A DNA stretch of 64,000 nucleotides, from the NCBI GenBank assembly GCA_900470095.1, contig UBZM01000016.1, positions 221,267-285,266 on the forward strand, in the 5' to 3' direction. Of this stretch, positions 10,234-19,043 are shown in pieces. The notes beneath the pieces were generated by a model. The model ran no database searches. It was not told the DNA's origin and worked only from the letters and a program-made list of their open reading frames with translations. How positions within the stretch are numbered: the first letter of the stretch is position 1; each line of letters opens with the position of its first letter. Position numbers and translations under genes: made by a program. The stretch comes from Hyphomicrobiales bacterium. GTDB taxonomy: Bacteria; Pseudomonadota; Alphaproteobacteria; Rhizobiales; Beijerinckiaceae.

Positions 10234-10857
10234 ATGGATCCGGCATCGAAGAGCGGCTACCATCATGGCGACCTGCGCGATGCGCTCGTCTCGGCCACCG
10301 ACCGGATTCTCGTCGAGCGCGGACTTGACGGGTTCAGCCTGCGCGAGGCGGCTAGGCGCGCAGGCGTTTCGGCAGGCGCCCCCGCGCATCATTTCGGCAG
10401 CGTCTATGGCCTGCTCACGGAGGTCGCCATCCGTGGCTTCGAGGAACTCGTCGCCTTCCTGAAGGCTGGCGAGGCGGAAGGAGGCAGCGATCCGCTCGCC
10501 CGGTTGCACGGGCAAGGACGCGGCTATGTCCGGTTCGCCGTCGCATTCCCGGGGCGTTTCGATCTGATGTTCCGGAAGGACCGCCTCGACGATGCCAATG
10601 AGCGCCTGCGGCTGGTCGGCGCATCGGCCCGCCATGAGCTGGAACGCGCCATGGCGGCCTGTCTCGGCCGTGATATCTCCTCCCCGCACGTAGCGCTTGC
10701 GGCGCTGGGAGCCTGGTCGCTCGTGCACGGCTTCGCCCATCTCGCGCTGGACGGGAAACTCGGCGGTCCCGCAGCAATGGCTTCCGCCATCGACGAGATG
10801 CTGCCGCAACTGCTCGCTATGTACCGGCCAGATCGGGAACAGTCGGGCGACGCGTAG
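10234..10857 (+). CDS. TetR/AcrR-family transcriptional regulator
   Basis: This 207-residue protein has an N-terminal TetR helix-turn-helix (YHHGDLRDALVSATDRI, then FSLREAARRAGVSAGAPAHHFG) and a helical ligand domain with the WHG-type segment GAWSLVHGFAHLAL near residue 165. It is divergent from the SDR gene at 9227-10150, with 83 bp between the starts, which suggests control of itself and the SDR. The ligand is unknown. Confidence 0.88.
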   Translation: MDPASKSGYHHGDLRDALVSATDRILVERGLDGFSLREAARRAGVSAGAPAHHFGSVYGLLTEVAIRGFEELVAFLKAGEAEGGSDPLARLHGQGRGYVRFAVAFPGRFDLMFRKDRLDDANERLRLVGASARHELERAMAACLGRDISSPHVALAALGAWSLVHGFAHLALDGKLGGPAAMASAIDEMLPQLLAMYRPDREQSGDA

Positions 10858-10937
10858 CCTTCCTCGCCCCGTCTTGGTCGCCGCCAGACGCACCCGTCAG
10901 CAGCCATGCGCTCGGCCGCCCACGATCGCCATTGCTG

Positions 10938-11849
10938 CTATTCGGCCGGAAGCCTTGCGACGATCGTTGCATCAGGCCGCCGCCACGGCACCCAGCCCAG
11001 TGTCATGCCGGCCGCGGCGATTAGGATCGCAGCAGCTCCGACGATCTGGAGAAGCTGCGGCTGGTGGCCGAAGGCCGTCAGATCGACGACGATCGCGACG
11101 ATCGGATAGATGAAGGACAGCGCACCGGTCAGCGTCGTCGGCAACCGCTGGATCGCCATATAGAGCAGCACGAACATCAGCCCGGTATGGAGGATGCCGA
11201 GCGTACCAAGCAGCGCCCAGGTCTCCGCGCCAGCCGGCAACTGCCCTAGGCTGGCGAAGGGCGAGAGCATCGCAATCCCGACCAGGACCTGGACCAGCAC
11301 GATCAGATAAGGCGCTACGCCCTTCAGCGCTTTCGCGACGATGGCGGCCAGCGCGTAGAAGAAGGCTGCGCCGAGCGCCATGGCGACGCCCGCGAGATAA
11401 TCGGTCCCGACCGCCCCCGCGCCCGGCTTGGCCTGCACGATCAACACCATGCCGGTGAAGGAGATCGCCAGCCAGAACAGCTTCGTGACCGTCAGCCGCT
11501 CGGCAAACAGCAGCGCGCCAAGCCCGACGAGCATGAAGGGCTGGGTGTTGTAGACCACCGTCGCGACCGAGATCGAAGCGCGCGAATAAGCCGAGAACAG
11601 CAACAGCCAGTTCAACACGACGGCGACACCACCGATCGCGGCGAGCGCAAGCTGGCGGCCGGTCAGCGCGCCGCGCCGAAGCAGCCCCAGGGCTCCGCAG
11701 ACGATCAACAGGGTCGCGGCGCCGAAGACGCAGCGCCAGAACACCACATCCATCACCGGCTGGCCGGAGCGAACCACGAACCAGCCGATCGTGCCCGAGA
11801 TCGTCATGGCAGCCGTCATCTCGGCTACGCCGCGCCTATGGTCCGTCAT
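10938..11849 (-). CDS. EamA (DMT superfamily) transporter
   Basis: This protein of about 303 residues has ten predicted membrane segments in two EamA repeats. Examples are VVYNTQPFMLVGLGALLFAERLT in the first half and LPTTLTGALSFIYPIVAIVVDLTAFG in the second. The start at 11849 is preceded by GGAGG at 5 nt spacing; a GTG at 11861 would extend it by four residues. It is divergent from an Lrp/AsnC regulator, a common layout for amino-acid exporters, so export of an amino acid under Lrp-type control is the likely role. Confidence 0.85.
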   Translation of the reverse strand: MTDHRRGVAEMTAAMTISGTIGWFVVRSGQPVMDVVFWRCVFGAATLLIVCGALGLLRRGALTGRQLALAAIGGVAVVLNWLLLFSAYSRASISVATVVYNTQPFMLVGLGALLFAERLTVTKLFWLAISFTGMVLIVQAKPGAGAVGTDYLAGVAMALGAAFFYALAAIVAKALKGVAPYLIVLVQVLVGIAMLSPFASLGQLPAGAETWALLGTLGILHTGLMFVLLYMAIQRLPTTLTGALSFIYPIVAIVVDLTAFGHQPQLLQIVGAAAILIAAAGMTLGWVPWRRPDATIVARLPAE

Positions 11850-11911
11850 CATCGCCTCCACCCAGGAACGAAACCGGATGATAGGAGGACGGGATCTCGC
11901 ATTCCATGGAA

Positions 11912-11951
11912 CGAGAGAGACAGATCGGTAAAATTACCTTACATTGTAAGG
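11912..11951. promoter_or_regulatory. Two palindromes in the EamA/Lrp divergent promoter region
   Basis: TTCCATGGAA (11912-11921) is a perfect 10-bp palindrome. CCTTACATTGTAAGG (11937-11951) has perfect 7-bp arms around one central base. Both lie in the 130-bp gap between the divergent EamA and Lrp/AsnC genes. The second site, 29 bp upstream of the lrp-type start, is the better candidate for Lrp binding. Confidence 0.55.
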
Positions 11952-11979
11952 GCTGAAACTCGGATGACCTGATAACAAT

Positions 11980-12414
11980 ATGATCGACGAGCTGGACCGG
12001 AACATCATCGAGATTCTGGCCGGGGATGCCCGCACCTCCCTGAAGGAGCTGGCTCAGCGCGTGAACCTCTCCTCGCCCAGCGTCTCCGAGCGGCTTCGGC
12101 GACTGGAAGAGCGCGGCGTGATCCGCGCCTTCACCGTCGACATCGATCCCCACGCGATCGGTTACCAATTGCAGGCGATCGTCCGGATCCGCCCGCTCCC
12201 CGGCAAACTGCACGCGGTTCAGCAGCTGATCGAGGAGATCCCGGAATTCTCGGAATGCGACAAGGTCACCGGCGATGACTGCTTCATCGGCCGACTGCAT
12301 CTGCGCTCCATCGAACAGCTCGACCAGATCCTCGACCGGATCGCGGACAAGGCCGAGACCAGTTCGGCCATCGTGAAGAGCCAGCCGGTGAAGCGGCGCC
12401 TGCCGCCGCTATGA
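11980..12414 (+). CDS. Lrp/AsnC-family transcriptional regulator
   Basis: The protein has 144 residues: an N-terminal helix-turn-helix (LDRNIIEILAGDARTSLKEL, LSSPSVSERLRRLEERGVI) and a C-terminal RAM/AsnC ligand domain with FTVDIDPHAIGYQL and VTGDDCFIGRLHL. Family length is normal. It probably senses an amino acid and controls the divergent EamA transporter as well as itself. Confidence 0.92.
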   Translation: MIDELDRNIIEILAGDARTSLKELAQRVNLSSPSVSERLRRLEERGVIRAFTVDIDPHAIGYQLQAIVRIRPLPGKLHAVQQLIEEIPEFSECDKVTGDDCFIGRLHLRSIEQLDQILDRIADKAETSSAIVKSQPVKRRLPPL

Positions 12415-12439
12415 GGTGCAGGCTCCGGGCATCGACTGA

Positions 12440-13087
12440 TCAGGGTCGCTTGGTCACCACAACATGTGTAGCGGCGGGCGTCGCACTGTGCTGCGTGCTG
12501 GCATAGCCCAATGCTGGCAGGTCGAGATCTATGAAGAGGTTCTCGCCGGCGCCGAGCAGGATCGGCGCGATCGCGAGATGCATCTCGTCGACGGCCCCCG
12601 CACGCAGATAGTGCCGGATCGTCGCCACGCCGCCGCCAAGCCTGATGTCCTTGCCGCCCGCAGCTTCCCTGGCGCGTTGGAGTGCCGCCTCCGGCCCATC
12701 GGTGACGAAGTGAAAGGTCGTTCCGCCCGCCATCTCCAGCGGCGCGCGAGCATGATGGGTCAGTACGAAGACCGGAACGTGGTAGGGCGGGATGTCGCCC
12801 CACCAGCCCTTCCAGGTGTCGTCCGGCCATTCTCCCCTGATCGGCCCAAACATGTTCCGGCCCATGATCCAGGCGCCGATATTGTCAAAGCCGCGCGCGG
12901 CAAAATCATTGTCTATGCCGGTTTCGCCCCCTTCTTGCCCGAACATCTCTCGAAAGGTGCGTGTGCCGAACGCCCAGCGATGCAGCTTCGCACCGTTCAG
13001 GCCGAGCGGATTGTCGACATCCTGGCTGGGTCCGGCACCATAACCGTCCAGCGACAGCGAAAACCCGCGAACCACCAGCCTCGTCAT
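12440..13087 (-). CDS. Dihydrofolate reductase family protein (RibD C-terminal fold)
   Basis: The 215-residue protein begins MTRLVVRGFSLSLDGYGAGP and continues with ARGFDNIGAWIMGRNMFGP, VFVLTHHARAPLEM and LGGGVATIRHYLRAGAVDEMHLAIAPILLGAG. This is the pattern of the RibD_C/DHFR-like reductases, which bind NADPH and reduce unknown substrates. The start at 13087 is chosen because the 22 residues of the longer frame do not belong to the family. It is a single gene, convergent with lrp. Confidence 0.87.
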   Translation of the reverse strand: MTRLVVRGFSLSLDGYGAGPSQDVDNPLGLNGAKLHRWAFGTRTFREMFGQEGGETGIDNDFAARGFDNIGAWIMGRNMFGPIRGEWPDDTWKGWWGDIPPYHVPVFVLTHHARAPLEMAGGTTFHFVTDGPEAALQRAREAAGGKDIRLGGGVATIRHYLRAGAVDEMHLAIAPILLGAGENLFIDLDLPALGYASTQHSATPAATHVVVTKRP

Positions 13088-13258
13088 GGCGATCTCTCCA
13101 AACCAGTTGCAAAACGATATCAGATTCTTGCCACAACCGATCCTGATATGCAACCGGTCATCCCAATCGGACGATAGTCACGAAACTGACAGCCTGGCTT
13201 TCGCAGAGCGGTATTTTGCCTAAACCTTCACTGCGGGAACGCAGCGGGAGCGAAGTTC

Positions 13259-14065
13259 ATGACACTGTCGACGACGCTAGGCCGAGCCGTTTTCGGTTTG
13301 CTCGCGACGCTGGCGTACCTGGCGCCGGCGCAAGCCCAATCGGACGAGCCCGGCTGCCGGCCAGAGATGGCAAGCCTCCGCCTCCCGATCCAGCACGCGG
13401 CGCTCGCCAAGGACGAGGTCCGGCTGACTTTCGTCGGCCACGCCACCTTCCTGATCGAGACGCCCGGCGGCGTGAAGGCCGCGACCGACTACAACGACTA
13501 CATCCGACCGCGGGAAACGCCGGACATCGCCACGATGAACAAGGCGCATTCGACCCACAACTCGCGCAATCCCGATCCCGCCATCAAGCAGATTCTGCCC
13601 GGCTGGGACCCGACCGGCAAGGGGGCCGCGAAGCACGACGTCACGCTCGGCGACATGCGGGTGCGCAATGTGCCGACCAATATCCGCTCCTATTCCGGCT
13701 CGACCGATTTCGACGGCAACTCGATGTTCGTCTTCGAGATCGGCGATCTCTGCATTGCCCATCTCGGGCATCTGCACCACCCGCTCGAGCCTGGCCATCT
13801 GCGCGCGCTCGGCCGCGTCGACGTCGTGCTCTTCCCGGTCGATGGCAGCTACACGCTCGATCAGGAGGGCATGATCGAGGTGCTGAAATCGGTGCAGGCC
13901 AAGGTGATGATCCCGATGCATTTCTTCGGCGGTTCGAGCCTCAGCCGTTTCCTCGCGCGCTCCCAGGATCTCTGGCCCGTCGAACGCCGGGCCGAGGCCG
14001 AAATCACGATCACCAAGGCTACGTTGCCGCCCAAGCCGACGATCATCGTCCTGCCCGGAAACTGA
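13259..14065 (+). CDS. Exported metallo-beta-lactamase-fold protein (UlaG-like)
   Basis: This 268-residue protein has a Sec signal peptide (residues 1-27, ending LAPAQAQS). The mature part has the metallo-beta-lactamase entry strands LTFVGHATFLIETPGGV and the late motif VMIPMHFFGG. The usual HxHxDH zinc motif is not present: the equivalent place reads AHSTHN (96-101). A later HLGHLHHPLEPGHL stretch holds several histidines. It is therefore a secreted hydrolase-fold protein whose metal site may differ from the family. Substrate unknown. It is monocistronic or loosely linked to the small exported protein that follows. Confidence 0.78.
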   Translation: MTLSTTLGRAVFGLLATLAYLAPAQAQSDEPGCRPEMASLRLPIQHAALAKDEVRLTFVGHATFLIETPGGVKAATDYNDYIRPRETPDIATMNKAHSTHNSRNPDPAIKQILPGWDPTGKGAAKHDVTLGDMRVRNVPTNIRSYSGSTDFDGNSMFVFEIGDLCIAHLGHLHHPLEPGHLRALGRVDVVLFPVDGSYTLDQEGMIEVLKSVQAKVMIPMHFFGGSSLSRFLARSQDLWPVERRAEAEITITKATLPPKPTIIVLPGN

Positions 14066-14178
14066 TCGCCCCTTCCGGCTTTCAGCTGCGTCTTAACCCC
14101 TCGCTCAGCCTGGCGAGAGGCTTTGCTTGCGCTCCTGTTCCGCCGCGGCAATCTGCTCCCGTCTCATGGGAGTGCCGC

Positions 14179-14505
14179 ATGATCCGGGTTCTCGCGATTG
14201 CCGTCATTGCCGCCCTGTTGCTGCCGGCGGGCGCCGAAGCCGCGAAATTCCGCGGCGGAAGCCGTACGTCGCACGGAAGCTCCCAGACCAGTTCCAGCGG
14301 AGGCAGCGGGGCCTCCCTCGGGGTCGCGCCGCGGGTCGGCCGATCCTCTCAGCAGGACGCGGCCGAGGGCAACACCCCATCGCGCCCGCCCTTCCCGACC
14401 GCCAACGTCGCAGCTCCGGCGATGCTGCGGCTCAGCACCGCCGAGGAACCAAGGGTCTGGTGCCGCAGCGAAGTGGTGGTCGGCGGCTTCTGCATGCTGA
14501 ACTGA
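14179..14505 (+). CDS. Small exported protein of unknown function
   Basis: This 108-residue protein begins with a clear signal peptide (residues 1-22, MIRVLAIAV to GAEAAK). A Ser/Gly-rich, low-complexity segment (about 24-60) follows, then a Pro-rich stretch and a C-terminal core PRVWCRSEVVVGGFCMLN with two cysteines nine residues apart, able to form a disulfide. GGGAG lies just upstream of the ATG at 14179. I do not recognise a family. Codon use agrees with its neighbours, and no overlapping frame explains the signal peptide. Confidence 0.7.
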   Translation: MIRVLAIAVIAALLLPAGAEAAKFRGGSRTSHGSSQTSSSGGSGASLGVAPRVGRSSQQDAAEGNTPSRPPFPTANVAAPAMLRLSTAEEPRVWCRSEVVVGGFCMLN

Positions 14506-14524
14506 GCCGCCGCCAGCCCAGTCT

Positions 14525-15265
14525 TCAGGTGTTGGCACCACCATCGATTGCAAAGCCCGCCCCGGTGACGAAACGCGCTTCCTCGCTCGCCAGATAGGCC
14601 ACCAGTCCCGCGATATCCTCTGGTTTGCCGTAGCGCGGGATCGCCATACGCGCGCGCTGCTCATCAGCCTGCGGGCCGATGGCCGGATTCATGTCTGTGT
14701 CGGTCGAGCCGGGATGGACGATATTGACCGTGATGCCACGCGGGCCGAGGTCGCGGGCGAGCCCCTTGGTGAAGCCGATCAGCGCCGCCTTGCTCATCGC
14801 GTAGAGCGTCGCCCCCTCTTCGACCACGCGATCTGCGAGGCAGGACCCGGTCGAGATGATGCGTCCGCCTGCGCCGAGATGTGCCACGGCCGCCTGTGAG
14901 GCGAGCACGACGGCGCGAACATTGACTGCGAGTGTCGCATCGATATCGGCGAGACTCCACTCGGCAACGGCTCCTCCGCGCCAGATGCCGGCATTGTTGA
15001 CCAGGATGTCGAGCCCGCCCAGCGAGGCTGCGGCCTTGTCGACCGCGTCCTTGACCGCCACCGGATCAGCGCTGTCGGCAGCAAGTGCGAATCCCTTGCG
15101 GCCAAGGGCTTCGATGGCGCGGACCACCTCGCCTGCCTTGTCGGCGGAGTGCTCATAGGTGATCGCCACATCGGCGCCCTCGCGAGCCAATCGCAAGGCG
15201 ATAGCGGCACCGATGCCGCGGCTGCCGCCCGTGACCAGGGCCTTCTTTCCAGTGAAGCGTGACAT
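14525..15265 (-). CDS. SDR-family oxidoreductase (FabG-like)
   Basis: The 246-residue classical SDR has cofactor motif GGSRGIG (13-19), NNAG (90-93) and catalytic Ser141, Tyr155 and Lys159 (YAMSK), ending [15 protein letters not shown]. The glycine-rich motif with Arg suggests NADP(H). It is divergent from a TetR-family regulator 103 bp away, which probably controls it. It is most similar in style to 3-oxoacyl-ACP reductase-like SDRs, but with no fatty-acid neighbours its substrate is open. Confidence 0.88.
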   Translation of the reverse strand: MSRFTGKKALVTGGSRGIGAAIALRLAREGADVAITYEHSADKAGEVVRAIEALGRKGFALAADSADPVAVKDAVDKAAASLGGLDILVNNAGIWRGGAVAEWSLADIDATLAVNVRAVVLASQAAVAHLGAGGRIISTGSCLADRVVEEGATLYAMSKAALIGFTKGLARDLGPRGITVNIVHPGSTDTDMNPAIGPQADEQRARMAIPRYGKPEDIAGLVAYLASEEARFVTGAGFAIDGGANT

Positions 15266-15368
15266 CAGGCAAGTCCATTTCTGTGGTGATCGATATAGAA
15301 ACAGATGGAGCGCTTGCCTCCGCCCGTCAAGGCAATTATCTAACGATCAGCATAGAAAAGGAATGACA

Positions 15369-15974
15369 ATGACGGAACGCGGCCGCCCCCGCGCCTTCGA
15401 TCGATCCGACGCCCTGAAGAAGGCGATGCTGGTCTTCTGGGCCAAGGGCTATCAGGCCACCTCCCTCAGCGATCTGACGGGAGCAATGGGCATTGGCTCG
15501 CCGAGCCTCTACGCCGCTTTCGGCAGCAAGGAGGAACTCTATTGCGAAGCCATCGACTTTTTCGAGGCCAGTGAAAGCGATGAGATCACCGGCCCTTTGA
15601 CAGCGGCGCCAACCGCCCGCGAAGCGGTCTCCGCGTTCCTGGCGGCAAGCGCAGCGGTCTTCACACGGCCCGGGCGCCCGCCCGGCTGCATGATCGTGCT
15701 CTCGGCGGTGAATGCGGTTGGCGTCAGCGACGAGACCGCGGCCAAACTGCGTGATATGCGCGCCGGGAGCGTCGCGGCTATCGCCCAGCGGCTGCGCGCC
15801 GCGATCGACGCCGAAGAGATTCCACCCGGCGTCGATGCAGAAGCCCTCGCGAGCTATTACGTCACCGTTCAGCAGGGCATGTCGATCCAGGCGCGCGACG
15901 GTGCTTCGCGCCAGCAACTGGACGCGGTCGTTCGCGGCGCGATGGCGGGCTGGGAACAGTTGACGGCCGGCTAA
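15369..15974 (+). CDS. TetR/AcrR-family transcriptional regulator
   Basis: This protein of about 201 residues has the TetR helix-turn-helix ([23 protein letters not shown], then [26 protein letters not shown]) and a TetR_C domain with [18 protein letters not shown] at 15357-15361 gives good spacing to the ATG at 15369 and too little to the ATG at 15363, so I prefer 15369. It is divergent from the SDR at 14525-15265. The two genes form the second TetR/SDR divergon of this window. Confidence 0.88.
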   Translation: MTERGRPRAFDRSDALKKAMLVFWAKGYQATSLSDLTGAMGIGSPSLYAAFGSKEELYCEAIDFFEASESDEITGPLTAAPTAREAVSAFLAASAAVFTRPGRPPGCMIVLSAVNAVGVSDETAAKLRDMRAGSVAAIAQRLRAAIDAEEIPPGVDAEALASYYVTVQQGMSIQARDGASRQQLDAVVRGAMAGWEQLTAG

Positions 15975-15975
15975 T

Positions 15976-17793
15976 TCACGGGCCGCCGACATCGCCGTAA
16001 TCATCCGGGGCGGAGCCCAGAATCCTGCCGGGCGCCTTCGGTGCGGTCAGCGGGGTCGGGATCGGTGTGTTGCCGTGGAGGAGATTGTTGCCCGCATGGA
16101 TATCGCTCGCCACCTGGAGATCCAGCCGTTCATCGTCGCGACGGCGCACATCCTCGGCGATCTCCGCAACCTCCTCTTCCGACACGCCCATGCTGCGCAG
16201 TGCCGCCGCGCCGAAAAGCATGGCGGATTCGAAGGTCTCCCGGATCTGATACTCGACATTGCTGCGGATCAGATCCATGGCATGGCCGCGATCATAGGCT
16301 CGCACGAACAGCTTCGCGTGCGGGAATTCGGCCTGCGCCATGGCGACGATCCTGTCGGCAGTCACGCGATTATCGACACAAACCAGGATCACCTGCGCCC
16401 GCTCGGCGCCGGCAGCATGCAGGATCTCGCGCCGCGTGCCGTCGCCGTAATAGACCTTGAAGCCGAAATTCGACGCTGCGCGGATCAGTTCGACATCGAC
16501 TTCGATGATCGAGACGCTGCAGCCCCGCGCCAACAAGGTCTGGCTCGCGACCTGTCCGAAACGCCCGAAGCCGATCATCAGCGCGCTCCCGTGCAATCCG
16601 GACGCAATCTCGACGCCGTCCAGGGAGGTCTGCTCCGCCGGCAGGAAGCGATCGAGAGCCAACACGAGCAAGGGAGTCAGCGCCATCGACAGGATCACCG
16701 TGGCGCTGGCCACCGCGTTGACCTGCGCGTCGAAAATGCCGGCCGCTGCCGCAGCGGCATAGAGCACGAAGGCGAACTCACCGCCCTGTGAGAACAGCGC
16801 CACCCGCGTGATGGCGTCGCGGGTCCTGGAGCCGAACAGCTTCGCCACGATGAAGATACCGCTGGCCTTCACCACCATGAACGCCAAAACGGCGAGTGCG
16901 ACCAGGCGCCATTCACGGGCGATCAGATCGAGTTCGAGCGACATGCCGACGGCAAGGAAGAACAGGCCGAGCAGGATCCCGCGGAACGGCTCGATATCGG
17001 CTTCAAGCTGGTGTCGGAAACTCGACTCCGACAACAACACGCCGGCGAGAAAGGCCCCCATCGCCATGGAAAGTCCGCCCAACTGCATGGCGAGCGCGGC
17101 CCCGAGCACAACCAGCAGCGCGGCCGCCGTCATGACTTCGCGGGCTTGCGCAGCCGCGAGTAGTCGGAACATCGGGTTGAGCAACCAGCGCCCCGCGACC
17201 ACGAGACCAATAACGGAGCCGACGGCGATCAGAAGCGGGAGCCAGTCGCCGGGATCCCCCGGCTTCGCCGGCGCAAGGAGCGCAACGATCGCCAACAGCG
17301 GCACGATCGCAAGGTCCTCGAGCAAAAGGATCGACACCGCCTGCTGCCCATGCAGTGTCGAGGTCTCGCCACGCTCGTTCAGCATCTGCATGACGACGGC
17401 GGTCGAGGACAGGACGAAGCCCATTCCGGCCACGAAGGCAGCGGGAAGGCTCAGGCCGGAGAGCAGGCCGACACCAGTCAGCAGTGCCCCGCACAAACAG
17501 ACCTGTGCAGCACCGAGCCCAAAGATCTCACCCTTCAGCTTCCAGAGCCGGGAGGGCTGCATCTCCAGGCCGATGATGAACAGGAACATGACCACGCCGA
17601 ACTCGGCGACGTGGAGCACCGCCTCGGGGTTGGCGAAGAGGCCCAGCCCCGATGGTCCGATGGCGACACCGGCGGTGAAGTAACCAAGCACCGAGCCGAG
17701 GCCGAGACGGCGAAAGATCGGCACCGCGACGACGCCTGCACCCAGGAGCGCCACGACCTTGACGAGATCACCGGTAAGGCCTTCGACCGCCAT
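15976..17793 (-). CDS. Monovalent cation:proton antiporter-2 (KefB/KefC-type K+/H+ antiporter)
   Basis: This 605-residue protein has an N-terminal CPA2 membrane domain with about twelve segments (residues 5-385). It then has a soluble TrkA-N Rossmann domain (about 405-520) with nucleotide motif GFGRFGQ and an acidic residue after IIEVD. The C-terminal 80 residues are charged and proline-rich and carry no obvious TrkA-C domain. AGGAGG four bases before the ATG at 17793 fixes the start. The likely role is K+ efflux coupled to H+ entry, gated by nucleotide or glutathione adducts. No KefF/KefG partner is adjacent. Confidence 0.9.
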   Translation of the reverse strand: MAVEGLTGDLVKVVALLGAGVVAVPIFRRLGLGSVLGYFTAGVAIGPSGLGLFANPEAVLHVAEFGVVMFLFIIGLEMQPSRLWKLKGEIFGLGAAQVCLCGALLTGVGLLSGLSLPAAFVAGMGFVLSSTAVVMQMLNERGETSTLHGQQAVSILLLEDLAIVPLLAIVALLAPAKPGDPGDWLPLLIAVGSVIGLVVAGRWLLNPMFRLLAAAQAREVMTAAALLVVLGAALAMQLGGLSMAMGAFLAGVLLSESSFRHQLEADIEPFRGILLGLFFLAVGMSLELDLIAREWRLVALAVLAFMVVKASGIFIVAKLFGSRTRDAITRVALFSQGGEFAFVLYAAAAAAGIFDAQVNAVASATVILSMALTPLLVLALDRFLPAEQTSLDGVEIASGLHGSALMIGFGRFGQVASQTLLARGCSVSIIEVDVELIRAASNFGFKVYYGDGTRREILHAAGAERAQVILVCVDNRVTADRIVAMAQAEFPHAKLFVRAYDRGHAMDLIRSNVEYQIRETFESAMLFGAAALRSMGVSEEEVAEIAEDVRRRDDERLDLQVASDIHAGNNLLHGNTPIPTPLTAPKAPGRILGSAPDDYGDVGGP

Positions 17794-17898
17794 GGGCCCT
17801 CCTGCTCGTGCCAGGCCCCGGCCTGGCTGCGGCACCCGCAGGCGCCTATTGGCGCAGCCCATTCGGAAAGAGCAAGCTCCACGCCGGCGAGGCTGGCC

Positions 17899-18909
17899 TC
17901 AGGCCTTGCGCGTGATCCGGCCCTCCAGCGGGTAGGCTGGATCGCTGTAGCCTGGCGTCGAGGGATGGCCGGCGGGTACGAGCCGATCGACCAGGGCCTC
18001 ATCCTCGGCGTCGAAGCGGGCATCGAGCGCGGCGAGATAGGCCTGCCATTGTTCGAGGGTGCGCGGACCGGCGATCGCCGCCGTCACCAGTGCGTTGTTC
18101 AGCACCCACCGCACCGCGAACTGGATCGGGGTGAGCCCCTTCGCAGCCGCATGGTCGCGGATGGTGCGGGCGATGATCAACGATTCCTCGCGCCATTCGG
18201 TCTGCATGATCCGCTTGTCGGCGCGGCCGGCCCGCGTGCCCTCCGGAGGGGCCTGTCCCGGTTCGTATTTGGCCGTCAGCACACCGCGGGCGAGAGGTGA
18301 ATAGGATGAGACACCCAGGCCATAGAAATCGCAGGCCGGCAAATGCTCGACCTCGGGCATGCGATTCATCGCGTTGTAATAGGGCTGGCTGACCACAGGC
18401 CGGTCGATACCGAGTTCATCGCAGAGCCGGCAGATTTCGGCGACCCGCCAGGAGCGGTAGTTTGAAACGCCGAAATGCCGGATCTTGCCCTGCCGCACGA
18501 GATCCCCCAGGGCTCGCACCGTCTCGCCAAGCGGCACGGTGTGATCTTCCTTGTGGAGATAGTAGATATCGATGAATTCCGTCCCGAGCCGCCGAAGACT
18601 GTCCTCGCAGGCTTGCATCACCCATTTCCGGGAGAGGCCGCTCTGATAGGGCCCCGGCCCCATGACGCTCGCAACCTTGGTGGCCAGCACCCAGTCGTGC
18701 CGGTTCGCGGCAATGGCCCGCCCCGTCACCTCTTCGGAGCGGCCTTCGTTATAGACGTCGGCCGTGTCGATGAAATTGATGCCCGCGGCGCGCGCATGAT
18801 CGACGATGACTCGTGCATCGCTTTCCTCGGTCGCACCTCCGAACATCATCGTTCCCAGGCATAGCGGCGATACCTTTAGGCCGGAACGGCCGAGCCGGCG
18901 ATAATCCAT
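17899..18909 (-). CDS. Aldo/keto reductase
   Basis: The 336-residue protein begins MDYRRLGRSGLKVSPLCLG and carries the AKR catalytic tetrad Asp48, Tyr53, Lys78 and His119. The C-terminal NADPH-binding loop includes AIAGPRTLEQWQAYLAA. It reduces aldehydes or ketones with NADPH; the substrate is unknown. The longer in-frame extension to 19197 is rejected because the family starts at the MDYRRLG motif. It is divergent from fliK. Confidence 0.9.
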   Translation of the reverse strand: MDYRRLGRSGLKVSPLCLGTMMFGGATEESDARVIVDHARAAGINFIDTADVYNEGRSEEVTGRAIAANRHDWVLATKVASVMGPGPYQSGLSRKWVMQACEDSLRRLGTEFIDIYYLHKEDHTVPLGETVRALGDLVRQGKIRHFGVSNYRSWRVAEICRLCDELGIDRPVVSQPYYNAMNRMPEVEHLPACDFYGLGVSSYSPLARGVLTAKYEPGQAPPEGTRAGRADKRIMQTEWREESLIIARTIRDHAAAKGLTPIQFAVRWVLNNALVTAAIAGPRTLEQWQAYLAALDARFDAEDEALVDRLVPAGHPSTPGYSDPAYPLEGRITRKA

Positions 18910-19043
18910 CTGCGTTGTCCTTGATGCATTGGCGCGCAAACCTGCCCCATCGCCAGCGCCCGCACCAGAGCGAGGCACGCAGAGATGCCCTGCAAGGGCA
19001 AGAGATTCCTTAAGATTTCGTGGGAAACTGCGACAGTCAGTCA

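Noticed and set aside
15266-15368. Repeated CTA...CGATCA-like boxes between the SDR and TetR genes as an operator
   Set aside because: The two copies need different spacing to align and neither is a good palindrome, so I list no site although an operator is expected here.
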